Origin: Trifolium pratense
Lineage: Eukaryota > Streptophyta > Magnoliopsida > Fabales > Fabaceae
DNA length: 64,000 bases
Assembly: GCF_020283565.1 (NCBI RefSeq)
Contig: NC_060059.1
Coordinates: 37,440,338-37,504,337, forward strand
Direction of reading: 5' to 3'
Shown here: piece after piece, positions 54,347 through 63,974 of the stretch
How positions within the stretch are numbered: the stretch's first letter is position 1
Layout of the letters: every line of letters starts with the position of its first letter
Position numbers and translations under genes: made by a program
The notes under the pieces: generated by a model
Databases searched by the model: none
Seen by the model: only the letters and a program-made list of their open reading frames with translations
Told to the model about the DNA's origin: nothing

Positions 54347-55011
54347 TAAATATGGCCATATGGCAGACAATATGCAAGAAAGAAAAAAAAAAAAATGAAA
54401 TGGGCTTTAGAATTTCACGATTTTAACCTTGTAATAGTGTCTAAACAAGTGCCTAAACAAGGATTAAATATTATGCATGATGATTTTGCTAATAAGTATG
54501 TTGGGCATAACCAAGTATAACTTTCTTAGCAGCACAATTTGTTATCTGTTAATCTTATATTTATATTTAATTTCTAATAATTATGAATTTGAAAATGGGA
54601 TCATTGTTGATTTGTATTCTTTTACTTGGAGTCTTGGACAATAATCATTTGAAGCTCTTAAGAAATTACTCTTGAAAAAATATCTTATTTTTAAATATTG
54701 TGAGATCAATAAATCATCATTATGCATGATATTTAATTCTTGTTTATACAACATAAGTGAAAAAAAAAAATTCTTGTTTATACAACATTGCAATATTAAA
54801 AAGTATCCAAAAAAACTACCAAAAAAAGAAATTGCAATATTAAAATCATTTTTTAGCATAAATATCATTGTTTTAAAAGAATAATAATTTTTTAAAAGAA
54901 CTTACACATGTACATAACTAAAATATCAAAAATAATTTTTAATTTCAAAAAATTAATTTTTTCCTCAAATAATCTTAAACAAATGCATGCTTAATCTGAT
55001 TCTTATTATGT
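54347..55011. other. AT-rich spacer
   Basis: No gene seen. ATTCTTGTTTATACAACAT is duplicated at about 54734 and 54771. The end of this stretch carries the left target duplication of the LINE fragment. Confidence 0.5.
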
Positions 55012-55251
55012 TGAGTAGAGATTGGAACGTTATCATAAACCACACCTTTCGGGAAGGTAATGTGTGTGCAGATTTTTTGGCCAAGATGGGAGTCTCCGGG
55101 AACTCGCTGCTGGTATTATTAGATGAACCTCCTGCTCAGTTGTCCAGTGCTCTTTGCGCGGATGCTTGGGAAGTAGCTTTTGTTAGGGAGTAATTCCTTT
55201 ATTTTCTCCTTTTTTGCTTTGTTTTTTTCTCTCATGTAACAAAAAAAATTC
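55012..55251 (+). mobile_element. 5'-truncated LINE with RNase H tail
   Basis: About 240 bp. An open frame runs to TAA at 55191-55193 and reads VIINHTFREGN, VCADFLAKMGVSGN, LLDEPPAQLSSAL and DAWEVAFVRE. This is the C-terminal RNase H region of a plant L1-type element (NHTFREGN.CADFLAKMG is the typical motif). A T-rich 3' UTR (TTTTTTGCTTTG, TTTTTTTCTCTC) and a short A tail follow. GATTCTTATTATGT is present at 54998-55011 and 55252-55265, a 14-bp target duplication. It is dead through truncation. Confidence 0.88.
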
Positions 55252-55265
55252 GATTCTTATTATGT

Positions 55266-56110
55266 GTTAGGTTTACCTTTGCTGTCACTTTGGGGTATGT
55301 GATTCGTACTTTCTTTGAGGGATATGTACCCCATAATTAGCAAAGCCACAATTTTTTAAATTAAGTAAATGTCTCTCTCATTTTTATTTCCTATATATAA
55401 AGCAAAGATAATTAATTAAGATCAAAAGTCAGAACTAAGTAGCTAATTATGTGTTCCATAATAGAATAGCATTTGGAATGTACGTATGTAATTTTTGAGA
55501 GAATATATAGAAAATAAATATTGTAAATTAGGTGAATAATTAGGTCACCTTATCATTATTAGTAGAATGAGACTATTTTAATTTTGCGGATTTATACCAT
55601 ATTCCATTTATAAAGAGCTTATAATATGAGAGTGGAGAAGAAAGCATCTAATACCTAAAAATAATTTTTTTCATCGATAAAAAAAATAGGACATATTCCA
55701 ACATTTTCATAATTAATTAATTAATTATATAATTGCAAATTATTTTAGTTTTATAGGTACCGTACAAGTTTCCTAAGAATGTTTAATTAGTAGTATATGC
55801 ATCCGTAATTTATTTGATGACCTTTACCAAAAAAAGTGATTCGAAATTTGGTATGTATGAAAACCTCTTTTGTAGTTGAAAATCTAAAGAATCACGTAGG
55901 TTGTAGATTCTAGCATAAGATCAAATTAAATTATAAATTAGTTTATTTATTATATATGGAGCATATAAGAGTTGACATCAGTGGTGACAACCTTATGAAA
56001 ATGAAACCCATTTGAAATGAGAATCCTTATTATATATCCTTCAAATTGGTAAAGCTTCCCTCTTATAGGATACATAGAACAGTAATCAAGATATCATATA
56101 CTATATAATA
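55266..56110. other. AT-rich intergenic, no gene seen
   Basis: Frequent stops in all frames, several TAATTAATTAATTA-type runs, and no motif recognised. Confidence 0.5.
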
Positions 56111-56550
56111 GGTTAAATTGGACAATTGGTCGGTTAACTTATTTATTAGTTTCATATTGATCTCTTAACTAATTAACGTTACAAATTAATCTCTTAACTT
56201 ATTTATTAGTTATATTGGTCTCTTAACTAATTAACGTTATAAATTAACTTCAATTTTGTTCGTTATAATTGGTCGTTTTCGTTAGTTTTCCTCAAAAAAC
56301 TTTTACGTTAGAAATTGGCTATAGACATGATTTCCTTTTCAACATATACCACTCATTTCAACATTTTATGTGACCACGTCATTAGCCAAGTTAGAAAAAT
56401 TAACATTTTTTGAGAAAAAACTAACGGAAATTAAGGATTAAAATGACAAGCATAAATAAAGTTAAGGGATCAATTTGTAACCTTAATTAGTTAATGGATC
56501 AATATGAAACCAATAAATAAGTTAAAAAGGGACTAATTATCTAATTTAGC
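56111..56550. mobile_element. Mutator-like MITE (440 bp)
   Basis: Ends GGTTAAATTGGACAATTGGT and (right, reverse complement) GCTAAATTAGATAATTAGTC open about 120-bp inverted repeats that share TTAACTTATTTATT, TTTCATATTGATC and TTAACTAATTAA. The 10 bp before (CTATATAATA) and after (ATATGTAATA) match at eight positions, compatible with a decayed 9-10-bp duplication. No coding capacity. Confidence 0.7.
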
Positions 56551-56599
56551 ATATGTAATATTATGCTACCCTTACTTTACAATGCGGTTTTTTCAAAAT

Positions 56600-56800
56600 G
56601 CACCCAATATTAAAATATACGACCTGGTATAGTGCATATTCAAAATCGGTTAGACTCAGTGCATATGGATAAATATTTGTAGGGAGAAGTCAACTCCTTA
56701 AATAGATATTGGTTATCTTAATTATTCTCAAAAAGAATCGGTTGGACTCGGTGCATATGGATAAATATATGTATAGTGCATATTCAAAATGGGTTAAACT
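56600..56800. repeat. Short interspersed direct repeats
   Basis: TATAGTGCATATTCAAAAT occurs at about 56628 and 56773. AATCGGTTAGACTCAGTGCA, then TATGGATAAATA, at about 56644 recurs with two substitutions at about 56737. The rest of 56551-57562 is AT-rich, with no gene seen. Confidence 0.75.
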
Positions 56801-57562
56801 CTATTTTGAGCTTTCCTCTCAAAATAGTTTAGGGCTAACTCTGTTTTCAGCTCTCTTAGTGCCTGGGCTTGGATCATATATTTAAATTTCATTTTTGGTT
56901 CCAAATATATTCAACTGTCAAAAATTTAATTTGCATTTTTTTTTGCCATTTTATTATCTAATTTTTAAAAGTACTCTTAAATTACCCTTATTAATTAATT
57001 CATACAAAGTGCGCATATATATAATGCATCTGCTGCCCTCGATAGAGGGAGGGTGTGGCCACTATATGTATCATGGCCACCCCCAATTTTTAAATAAAAT
57101 GTTGGTAAGTTGTGTCACCTGTACGATAAAATTATCTAGGACATTGTGTATAAGTCTGATTTTGATTTCAAAATATTCAATTTATTCTTTTTAAAAGTAA
57201 TATTTTAACCACTTCATTATTTGAACATAAAAAAGTACATTAGTTATATGTATTTTTTTTTTTAATTTGTTCTATTTCACAAAATAACATGTAGCATTGG
57301 AATTGATTGGGTCAAACCACTAATATCGGTGTTGGTATTCGGTTACCCATCCTCCTTTTTTAAAAAAAAAAATTGATCCTACTTAGAAGCAAATTGGCAA
57401 CGAGAAAATTGTTCAAATGATAGGGATAACAATTGCTGTGAAAATATTGACCAATGGCAGTGACTTCAAATCTTCTTGTAATTTTTTTTGCAACAAACAC
57501 TCATCTCAACGACATGCAACAACCTTTTTTTATTGGGAATAGTAACTTTACTAACAATTTTG

Positions 57563-57887
57563 AATTTTGGTCCGGTGGTGTTGGCCAAGTGGAGATGTTG
57601 GGTTGGTCCAGTGGTGTTGGCTTGGGTCCTTGGAGTATGTTCCTCTCAAGGTTTCAGGTTCGATCCCCCCTGGTACCAATTTTGGTGGACTAAGTCCATA
57701 CAGAGAAAAATACTCTGGCTTTAAATGGGTCTCCCGCAAGTGGGCGGTGAGATTGGTCCTCTTAGATTAGTCGGTCCTAGGCCGACTTTAAATGGAACCC
57801 CCGCAAGTGAGCGGTGAGATTGATCCCCTTGAATTAGTCGGTCATAGACCAAATACCAAGTTTAAAAAAAAAAAAAAAAAAAAAAAA
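57563..57887 (+). mobile_element. tRNA-derived SINE with poly-A tail
   Basis: A perfect Pol III A box TGGTCCAGTGG lies at 57604-57614 and a B box GGTTCGATCCC at 57657-57667. A second copy of the A-box segment (TTGGTCCGGTGGTGTTGGCC) lies just upstream. The body has a tandem near-repeat (57718-57786 and 57787-57852) with CCGCAAGTGGGCGGTGAGAT in each. It ends in about 24 A residues at 57864-57887. Several short frames here are shadows of this repeat, not genes. Confidence 0.82.
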
Positions 57888-58377
57888 GTCGCTGCAAAAT
57901 AAATTGTTTTCTTGTAGTGTGTTCCGATAACTTTAATGCTGATTTTAAAATTATGGATGGATTTTTTTAAAAAAAAAAAATATACACATTTGAAAACTTG
58001 AAGTTTATTGGTTTCGTAATGCAATTGATCATGAGTATAAATTATGATATATCAAAAATTAAATGGAAAACTTTAGTTCAAAAACTTGCATGCAAAGAAA
58101 ATGTAGAGAAGGGGAATTCATACATATTAATTGCAGTAAGTAATAGTAATCAATACGAAAATGAAAAACAAAAATAAAAAGGGAAATTATTGGAGCATCC
58201 TGAATCCTAAATATATTGACAAAAATCATACATTTTTTCCATTAAAATATAATAAATACTAAAACACACTAGACAATTTGATATGCAATTGACAAATAGT
58301 TTCAATAACAAAACAACCCTTATAGTATGTTCTTTCTTTATTCAAACGACCATTAAACATTGTTATTTGGCATCACT

Positions 58378-59235
58378 CTACATAACAAACAAGAGAGAAG
58401 TGAAGCACATCATTGCTCCAACCAAACCTACAACAGTCCTTGAAGAGCTGCTATGATTAGTTTCGGCATCTGCAGCACCACCTTCGTCGTCACCAGGACC
58501 AGGAGCCAAAGATGGGCTAGGTGCATCAGCTGTCGGGGCTTCCGCTGGGGAGTCTGTGATAACTTCAGATGGTGAAGGAGGAGAAGTCACTTCCTCTGAA
58601 GGGCTAGATGCATCAGCTGCTGGGGCTTCAGTAGTCGGCACTGGAGCCTTGGCTGATGCCGCAGGAGGCATAGCACCCTTCGGTGGGGCAAGTTGTGTAT
58701 CAATTCCAGGGGGCACAATAGGTTTGGCAACTTGGAGTATGGAAATGTTGTAGGGTATGGAGAGAACAGTTTGGACAAGCTCATCATCTTTCGGTGCACC
58801 AACCACAGCGGATCCAAAGACGATCACACCCTCACCGTTGAGTTTAACCTTAAGGAACCCTTGGTTGTTGACAGCGAGGCCTGTGGATTGGTAAAGGGTG
58901 GTCAACAATTCTCCAGTACCTTGAGCCTTCCTGAGCTTCTTTTCATCGAAATAGTCAAGGATTACATGTGTGCTCAAGATCGCCTTGATAACCTCTGGAT
59001 CTTTTCCGGAGATGGAAGAGATAGCGCCATTACTAAGGACGAGGACAGTGATAGTGTTGCGGCTGTTGATTTGCTTGACAAGCTTGGTTTCGGTGAGGTA
59101 ATTGTTGAAGGTCGAAAAATCAGGATTTTGACCTAACAATCTTGTGATGTTAAATGCATGAATGGAAGATGAGATTGCAAAGAAAATAGTCAAACAAAGA
59201 AAAGAAGAGCTTTTAAATCCCATCTTTCCACACAT
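58378..59235 (-). CDS. Fasciclin-like arabinogalactan protein, FLA14-like (copy 1)
   Basis: This intronless gene encodes 285 residues. The N-terminal signal peptide MGFKSSSFLCLTIFFAISSS has an in-frame Met four residues before it; cleavage is likely after IHA. A single FAS1 domain spans about 27-170 (FNITRLLGQNPDFSTFNNYL, TITVLVLSN, STHVILDYFDEKKL, LVQTVLSIPYNISILQV). It has N-glycosylation sites such as NIT and NIS. Residues about 175-260 are Pro/Ala/Ser/Thr-rich with AP, SP and TP dipeptides (AAPAADASSPSEEVTSPPS), expected to carry arabinogalactan. The tail SSSSRTVVGLVGAMMCFTSL fits a GPI-anchor signal. FLAs are extracellular, plasma-membrane-anchored adhesion or cell-wall proteins. It resembles the FLA14/FLA3 subgroup, from memory. 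A tandem partner lies at 61802. TATA TATATAAA is at about 59281. Confidence 0.93.
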   Translation of the reverse strand: MCGKMGFKSSSFLCLTIFFAISSSIHAFNITRLLGQNPDFSTFNNYLTETKLVKQINSRNTITVLVLSNGAISSISGKDPEVIKAILSTHVILDYFDEKKLRKAQGTGELLTTLYQSTGLAVNNQGFLKVKLNGEGVIVFGSAVVGAPKDDELVQTVLSIPYNISILQVAKPIVPPGIDTQLAPPKGAMPPAASAKAPVPTTEAPAADASSPSEEVTSPPSPSEVITDSPAEAPTADAPSPSLAPGPGDDEGGAADAETNHSSSSRTVVGLVGAMMCFTSLLFVM

Positions 59236-59278
59236 TTTACCGAAACCGAGCCTTAAAGAATGGAGTGAATGTGAGGGT

Positions 59279-59288
59279 GTTTATATAT
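59279..59288 (-). promoter_or_regulatory. TATA box of FLA copy 1
   Basis: On the minus strand CATATATAAA lies about 45-50 bp before the upstream ATG, giving a very short leader. The same arrangement and nearly the same leader sequence precede copy 2. Confidence 0.6.
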
Positions 59289-59588
59289 GTTACATGCTAC
59301 GTTTAATTAATTAATTAATTAATGTTTTACTTATTTTTAGGTTTGTGATCCAAATCTAATTTTGTCACTATGTGATATGTGAACCTTTCAACTTAACTAT
59401 TTTTAGGATAAGTGACAAGTGATATGGCGCATTCGCACAACACAATCCTAGGCCAATCATCATTCCTTCAAATAATATACTAGCTTATTTGCTTCCAAAT
59501 AGACCACATGGTTCACACAAGCATAACCTATTGTACTCATTTAACTACTCTACTACAACTATAGGATATTAAATACTACATTTTTGTT

Positions 59589-59676
59589 TGTTGCTTGGTG
59601 TTAACGGAATGTATTTCTAATACTCTTTTGTATTCTGACTTTTATATAATATATATTTTGTCATTAAAAAAAAAAA
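59589..59676 (+). mobile_element. Extremely truncated retroposon tail
   Basis: A T-rich segment of about 88 bp ending in a run of 11-12 A is bounded by TACATTTTTGTT at 59577-59588 and 59677-59688. The layout matches the LINE tail at 44388. It lies in the spacer between the two FLA genes. Confidence 0.65.
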
Positions 59677-60108
59677 TACATTTTTGTTACCGAAGCTTAC
59701 AAGTTTTAGCCCCGCAAAATACTACTCCAACTCCAAGATGTTGCTATTTTGAAACTAGAAAAACTAATGTTTGATATTTAGTTTGCATCATAAAGAACAC
59801 AATTATTTGGACAATTGACACATCGATCACGCAATCTTGCTTTATTGGCCAAACAATTACGGTAATAGTTAGAGCTTGTCATTAGATAGTTTATCTATAA
59901 AAAAAAATTTCATATAACTCATTCACTATCTTTTAATCAATCACTCAATAAGAATATTGAGTATTTTGTCTTTAATTTCTATCTAGACCGATCTGAAACT
60001 TATTTCTCTTATGAAATTTATCTTCAAATCTTTGATCTAAGAGTTTCTAACATGTTAACCTAACTTTATATGATATTTAAGATGATAGTCCACACATCTA
60101 GCAAGTTA

Positions 60109-60252
60109 CTCCCTCCGGTTATTATTATAAGCAAAAACAACTTTTTAAGTTCATTATAAAAGTAATATATCTGGTCAATAGTAACCAGATACATTAATTT
60201 TTTAATAAACCTAAAAAGTAATTTTTTTGCTTATAATAGTGACTGGATGGAG
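60109..60252. mobile_element. Stowaway MITE (144 bp)
   Basis: Left end CTCCCTCCGGTTATTATTAT and right end CTTATAATAGTGACTGGATG followed by GAG, between duplicated TA. Internal AACTTTTTAAGTT / AACCTAAAAAGTAA symmetry. Confidence 0.85.
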
Positions 60253-60752
60253 TAATTGTTATGTTAACTTTTTAATAACTAAATTTATTAATGTGACTAA
60301 AAGGGATGCTCAAAATTATTACAATCAAAGTTGTCAAACAAAGTGCTCAAGCACAATGAAAACAGAAAGTAGGATTAAGCCATTATGTTTATCACAAGGG
60401 ATTTGAGGAATATGGTAGAGGTTTTGAATTTGATCTTTAAATCCATTATAAAAAAAAAAATTAGAAAGTAGGATTACTACATCAAAATGAGAAAATAGAT
60501 TTGTATTCACCAATCACCATATATTTCCTCTCATCTCTATGAATGCATGACAACCATTTTATATGATCTAAATAAAATACCTAACATATAACAACATTAA
60601 TATTTCGCTACAACCTAAAACACCAAGTATATCTATAGCCATATTTGCATCATCCTTGTCTTACAAGTTAGTGAGGTACTGAAATGTTAAAAAGTTCATT
60701 GTTATACACGCATACAAAAACTCATTTGCATATACACGAATTATAATTATTA

Positions 60753-60882
60753 CTTCATCTACTTTTTTTAAGTGTCGTTTGACCACGAATTTAGCATTCC
60801 TGTTTTGATATTTTAAGAGCATAATTCACTAATTTGATGTTAGTATGTTACTATTTTAAAACGACACTTAAAAAAAACGGAG
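60753..60882. mobile_element. Stowaway-like MITE (130 bp)
   Basis: Left CTTCATCTACTTTTTTTAAG, right CTTAAAAAAAACGGAG, with inner GTGTCGTTT / AAACGACAC inverted, between TA dinucleotides. Confidence 0.8.
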
Positions 60883-61557
60883 TACTATATTAAAAGAAAA
60901 ATGATATGTAACACATATTCAAACAACAAAAACATATTCCTACAGAGTCGAGTCTTGTGCATGGCCCACCGATCTCCACCACTTTGAGTTGAGAGCATGC
61001 ACCGAAAAGGGGAAAAAATTCTTGGTGAAACCTAGCCTCCCCTTTTATAATTTGAGGTATTTAAAGTTCTTGTTTTGTTAGTATGTGATTTGTTCTCACT
61101 AGTTTATACCTAATCGGCACACTTTGGTTTTTCTTCTCCATCGCATCAACCAACATTTTTGTATTGCCAATTTCAAGTTCTCAATGACACAGTCACCTAT
61201 ACCCACCACCTCCTCAGTCTAATTCATCCAATTAAAGATAGCTATTTAAAGGGTTGTCATTAAAATTATTTTCTGAAATTCAATGCGGCTAGATTAAAAT
61301 CATGTCTCTTTACACCGATCTCAATTTCAAAAACTCGACTCCCATATAGGAGTATAAAATTACCAATTGAAGCAAACTCATTCAAATACCCTAGAATCAC
61401 TATCTTCCCCTAATTGTGATCAATTTTCATAAATTATATTGTCTGCATAGGTTGCAATATGCGGAATCAACCAACAATTATCATTATAAAATTTATAGAA
61501 GCAAGGATAAGTATTACCATGTGACCATATTGATTTTTATTAACCGGTATAAGAAGT

Positions 61558-61612
61558 TAGTTTCAATAACAAAACAACCCTTATAGTAAGTTTTTTCTTT
61601 ATTCAAACAACC
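61558..61612. repeat. Duplicated 3' flank of the FLA genes
   Basis: AGTTTCAATAACAAAACAAC, then CCTTATAGTA, at 61558 also lies beyond copy 1 at about 58298-58350. The duplication thus included at least part of the 3' flank. Confidence 0.8.
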
Positions 61613-61635
61613 AACCATCCATTTCTTGTATTATA

Positions 61636-61762
61636 CTCCCTCTGTCCCAAAATATAAGGGAAAATTGGTCGAAGAAAGTTGGTGTATATTTGGTTAAAAA
61701 TTTGGACTAGATACATCAAGATTCTTTGACCAACTTTCTCTAATATTTTGGGGCGGTAGGAG
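61636..61762. mobile_element. Stowaway MITE (127 bp) in the 3' flank of FLA copy 2
   Basis: Left CTCCCTCTGTCCCAAAATAT, right ATATTTTGGGGCGGTAGGAG, between TA dinucleotides; inner AGAAAGTTGG / CCAACTTTCT symmetry. It sits 40 bp after the stop codon of FLA copy 2, so probably within its 3' UTR. Copy 1 lacks it. Confidence 0.85.
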
Positions 61763-61801
61763 TAATTAAAATATATAGACTCTTATACATTATTCATCAC
61801 T

Positions 61802-62620
61802 CTACATAACAGCCAAGAGAGAAGCAAAGCACATCACTGCTCCAACCAAACCTACAACAGTCCTTGAAGAGCTACTATGATGAGTTTTGGCATCACCGGT
61901 ACCAGGAGCATCAGCTGTTGGGGCTTCAGCTGGGGAGTCTGTGACGACTTCAGATGGTGAAGGAGGAGAAGTCACTTCCTCTGACGAAGGAGTGGGAGCA
62001 TCAGCTTTGGCACCCTTAGTTGGCACAGGAGCCTTGGCTGATGCCGCCGCAGGAGCCTTAGCACCCTCTGGTGGGGTTTGTGAATCAATTCCAGGGGCCA
62101 CAATAGGTTTCACAATTTCGAGTATGGAAATGTTGTAGGGTTGGGAGAGAACAGTTTGGACAAGCTCATCATCGATCGGTGCATCTTTCACAGCGGATCC
62201 AAAGGCCAGCGCACCCTCACCGATGAGTTTAACCCTAAGGAACCCTTGTTGGTTAACGGCGAGGCCTGAGGATTGGTAAAGGGTGGTCAACAATTCTCCA
62301 GTATTGTGAGCCTCCATGAGCTTCTTTTCATCGAAAAAGTCAAGGATCACATGGGTGCTCAAGATGGCCTTGATAACCTGTGGAGATTTGCCAGAGATGG
62401 AAGAGATCGCGGCATTACTAAGGGCGAGGACGGTGATGGTGTTGCGGCTGTTGATTTGGTCGACAAGCTTGGTTTCGGTGAGGTAATTGTTGAAGGTCGA
62501 AAAATCGGGATTTTGACCTAACAATTTTGTGATGTTAAATGCATGAATGGAAGATGAGATTGCAAAGAAAATAGCCAAACAGAGAAAAGAAGAACTTTTG
62601 AATCCCATCTTTCCACACAT
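61802..62620 (-). CDS. Fasciclin-like arabinogalactan protein, FLA14-like (copy 2)
   Basis: This intronless gene of 272 residues is a tandem duplicate of the 58378-59235 gene in the same orientation; start codons are 3,385 bp apart. Signal peptide, single FAS1 domain (about 27-170), Pro/Ala/Ser-rich region and GPI-type hydrophobic end are all conserved. Differences include KLLGQNPDF for RLLGQNPDF, LDFFDEKKLMEAHNTGE for LDYFDEKKLRKAQGTGE, and a shorter arabinogalactan region that lacks the SLAPGPGDDEGG part of copy 1. Both frames are intact. The leader, TATA position and part of the 3' flank are duplicated too. Role as for copy 1: cell-surface, wall-associated glycoprotein. Confidence 0.93.
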   Translation of the reverse strand: MCGKMGFKSSSFLCLAIFFAISSSIHAFNITKLLGQNPDFSTFNNYLTETKLVDQINSRNTITVLALSNAAISSISGKSPQVIKAILSTHVILDFFDEKKLMEAHNTGELLTTLYQSSGLAVNQQGFLRVKLIGEGALAFGSAVKDAPIDDELVQTVLSQPYNISILEIVKPIVAPGIDSQTPPEGAKAPAAASAKAPVPTKGAKADAPTPSSEEVTSPPSPSEVVTDSPAEAPTADAPGTGDAKTHHSSSSRTVVGLVGAVMCFASLLAVM

Positions 62621-62662
62621 TTACCGAAACCGAGCCTTGAAGAATGGAATGAATGTGAGGGT

Positions 62663-62672
62663 CTTTATATAC
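62663..62672 (-). promoter_or_regulatory. TATA box of FLA copy 2
   Basis: On the minus strand GTATATAAAG lies about 45 bp before the first ATG. The leader between them (CCTCACATTCATTCCATTCT then TCAAGGCTCGG) is nearly identical to that of copy 1. Confidence 0.6.
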
Positions 62673-63052
62673 GTTATGTGCTATGTTTAATTAAGGTTTT
62701 TTACTTATTTTTAGGTTTTTGATCCAAATCTAATTTCGTCAATGTGACATGTGAACTTTTCAACATACTATTTTATGAAGAATTTGGATGGTTTAGCATA
62801 GTTTGCATAATGAAACTAGTGGAGATGAAAAAATTGACTTTTTTATTTTATTGAATTGTGCATGCATTTATAGATTGTTACCCCCTTGAGTGATGTTTCT
62901 AGTAGTGCCCTAGCATGGCTATATACATGTTTTTTTTTATAAAAATAATCTGAACATTTATATACTTTTTTCATATCGTACTTTTTTTTTTGTCCGGACT
63001 TTCATAACGATCGAGTATGGACTATGGATTATTACTTTTCTCCATATGAGGA

Positions 63053-63919
63053 GTGCTAGCAACTAGGGGTGATCGCAGTGCGGTTTGGTTCGGTTTTGAG
63101 CATAAAAGTCATCCTAACCGCGAGATAAAAATGCATGCGGTTCGGTTTGGTTCGGTTGATTTTTAAAAAGTCATCCAAACCAAACCAATGCGGTTTGGAT
63201 CGGTTCGGTTTGTGCGGTTTAAAACATAACGATTGTACCGAACAATTTTAAGCATAAAAAAAAATAAAAAATTGAAGTTCCAAAATAACATTGTAGTACC
63301 AACAAAAATTATTTATCCAAAATAACATTATAGTAACTTACAATTTTAAATATATAAAAAAATTGAATTTTCAAAATAACATCACGGTACCGATAAAATT
63401 TGTTTATTTAAAATAACATTACAACACCAAAATAAAATTTCAGTACAAAAAATAAAAACAACTTGAAGTTCGATTAATTTGGTCGACTGACTTGGTAATT
63501 GGGCATGTATATTGGAATATAAATATATTTTCTTTTACGATATTGGAATATAAATATATAATAGTAACTTAATGCGGTTTTTGCGGTTATCCGCGGTTTT
63601 TGCGGTTTGCGGTTTTGCGGTTTGCGGTTCAGTAAGAAAGCCATCCAAATACATCCAAACCAAATGCGGTTTTTACGGTTTTCGGTTTGGTTTGGTTCGA
63701 TTTGCGGTTTTACTTTTGGATTGGTTCGGATACGATCACCCCTACTAGCAACACACTCTTTAACAAACACACTCCAACACACTCTCTTTTATTGGTTGAA
63801 ATTCACATGGGTCCCATAAAAGTTATATGGGTCCACATTTTTTTATGGGACCCATGTGAATTTCAACCAATAAAAGAGAGTGTGTTGGAGTGTGTTTGTT
63901 AAAGAGTGTGTTGCTAGCA
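63053..63919. mobile_element. Palindromic MITE interrupted by a hAT-type element
   Basis: 63745-63821 and 63841-63917 are perfect 77-bp inverted repeats separated by 19 bp. The arms run from CTAGCAACACACTCTTTAAC to GGGTCCCATAAAA. Removing 63064-63744 plus one duplication copy extends the left arm to TGCTAGCAAC, matching the right end GTTGCTAGCA. The element is therefore a MITE of about 180 bp that can fold into an almost complete hairpin. GTGCTAGCAACACTC-type ends are familiar in legume MITEs. Confidence 0.9.
63064..63744. mobile_element. Non-autonomous hAT-type element (681 bp) nested in the MITE
   Basis: Exact 8-bp duplications CTAGCAAC (63056-63063 and 63745-63752) flank inverted ends TAGGGGTGATCG and CGATCACCCCTA. 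Subterminal regions are full of TGCGGTTTGG / TTTGCGGTT words (63080-63230 and 63570-63720), the repeated-motif organisation of hAT transposase binding. No transposase frame; the two short frames here are shadows of the repeats. Confidence 0.9.
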
Positions 63920-63974
63920 TTATTCTTCTCGATATTCATCACTATTTCACATAGAATAGTTAGATAACGGTCTA

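Noticed and set aside
58556..59136. Plus-strand frames across FLA copy 1, including a 147-codon one
   Set aside because: Antisense shadows of a GC-richer coding region; the same pattern occurs over FLA copy 2.
63474..63902. Frames over the nested hAT and palindromic MITE
   Set aside because: They translate subterminal GCGGTTTGG repeats and palindrome arms; no protein family.
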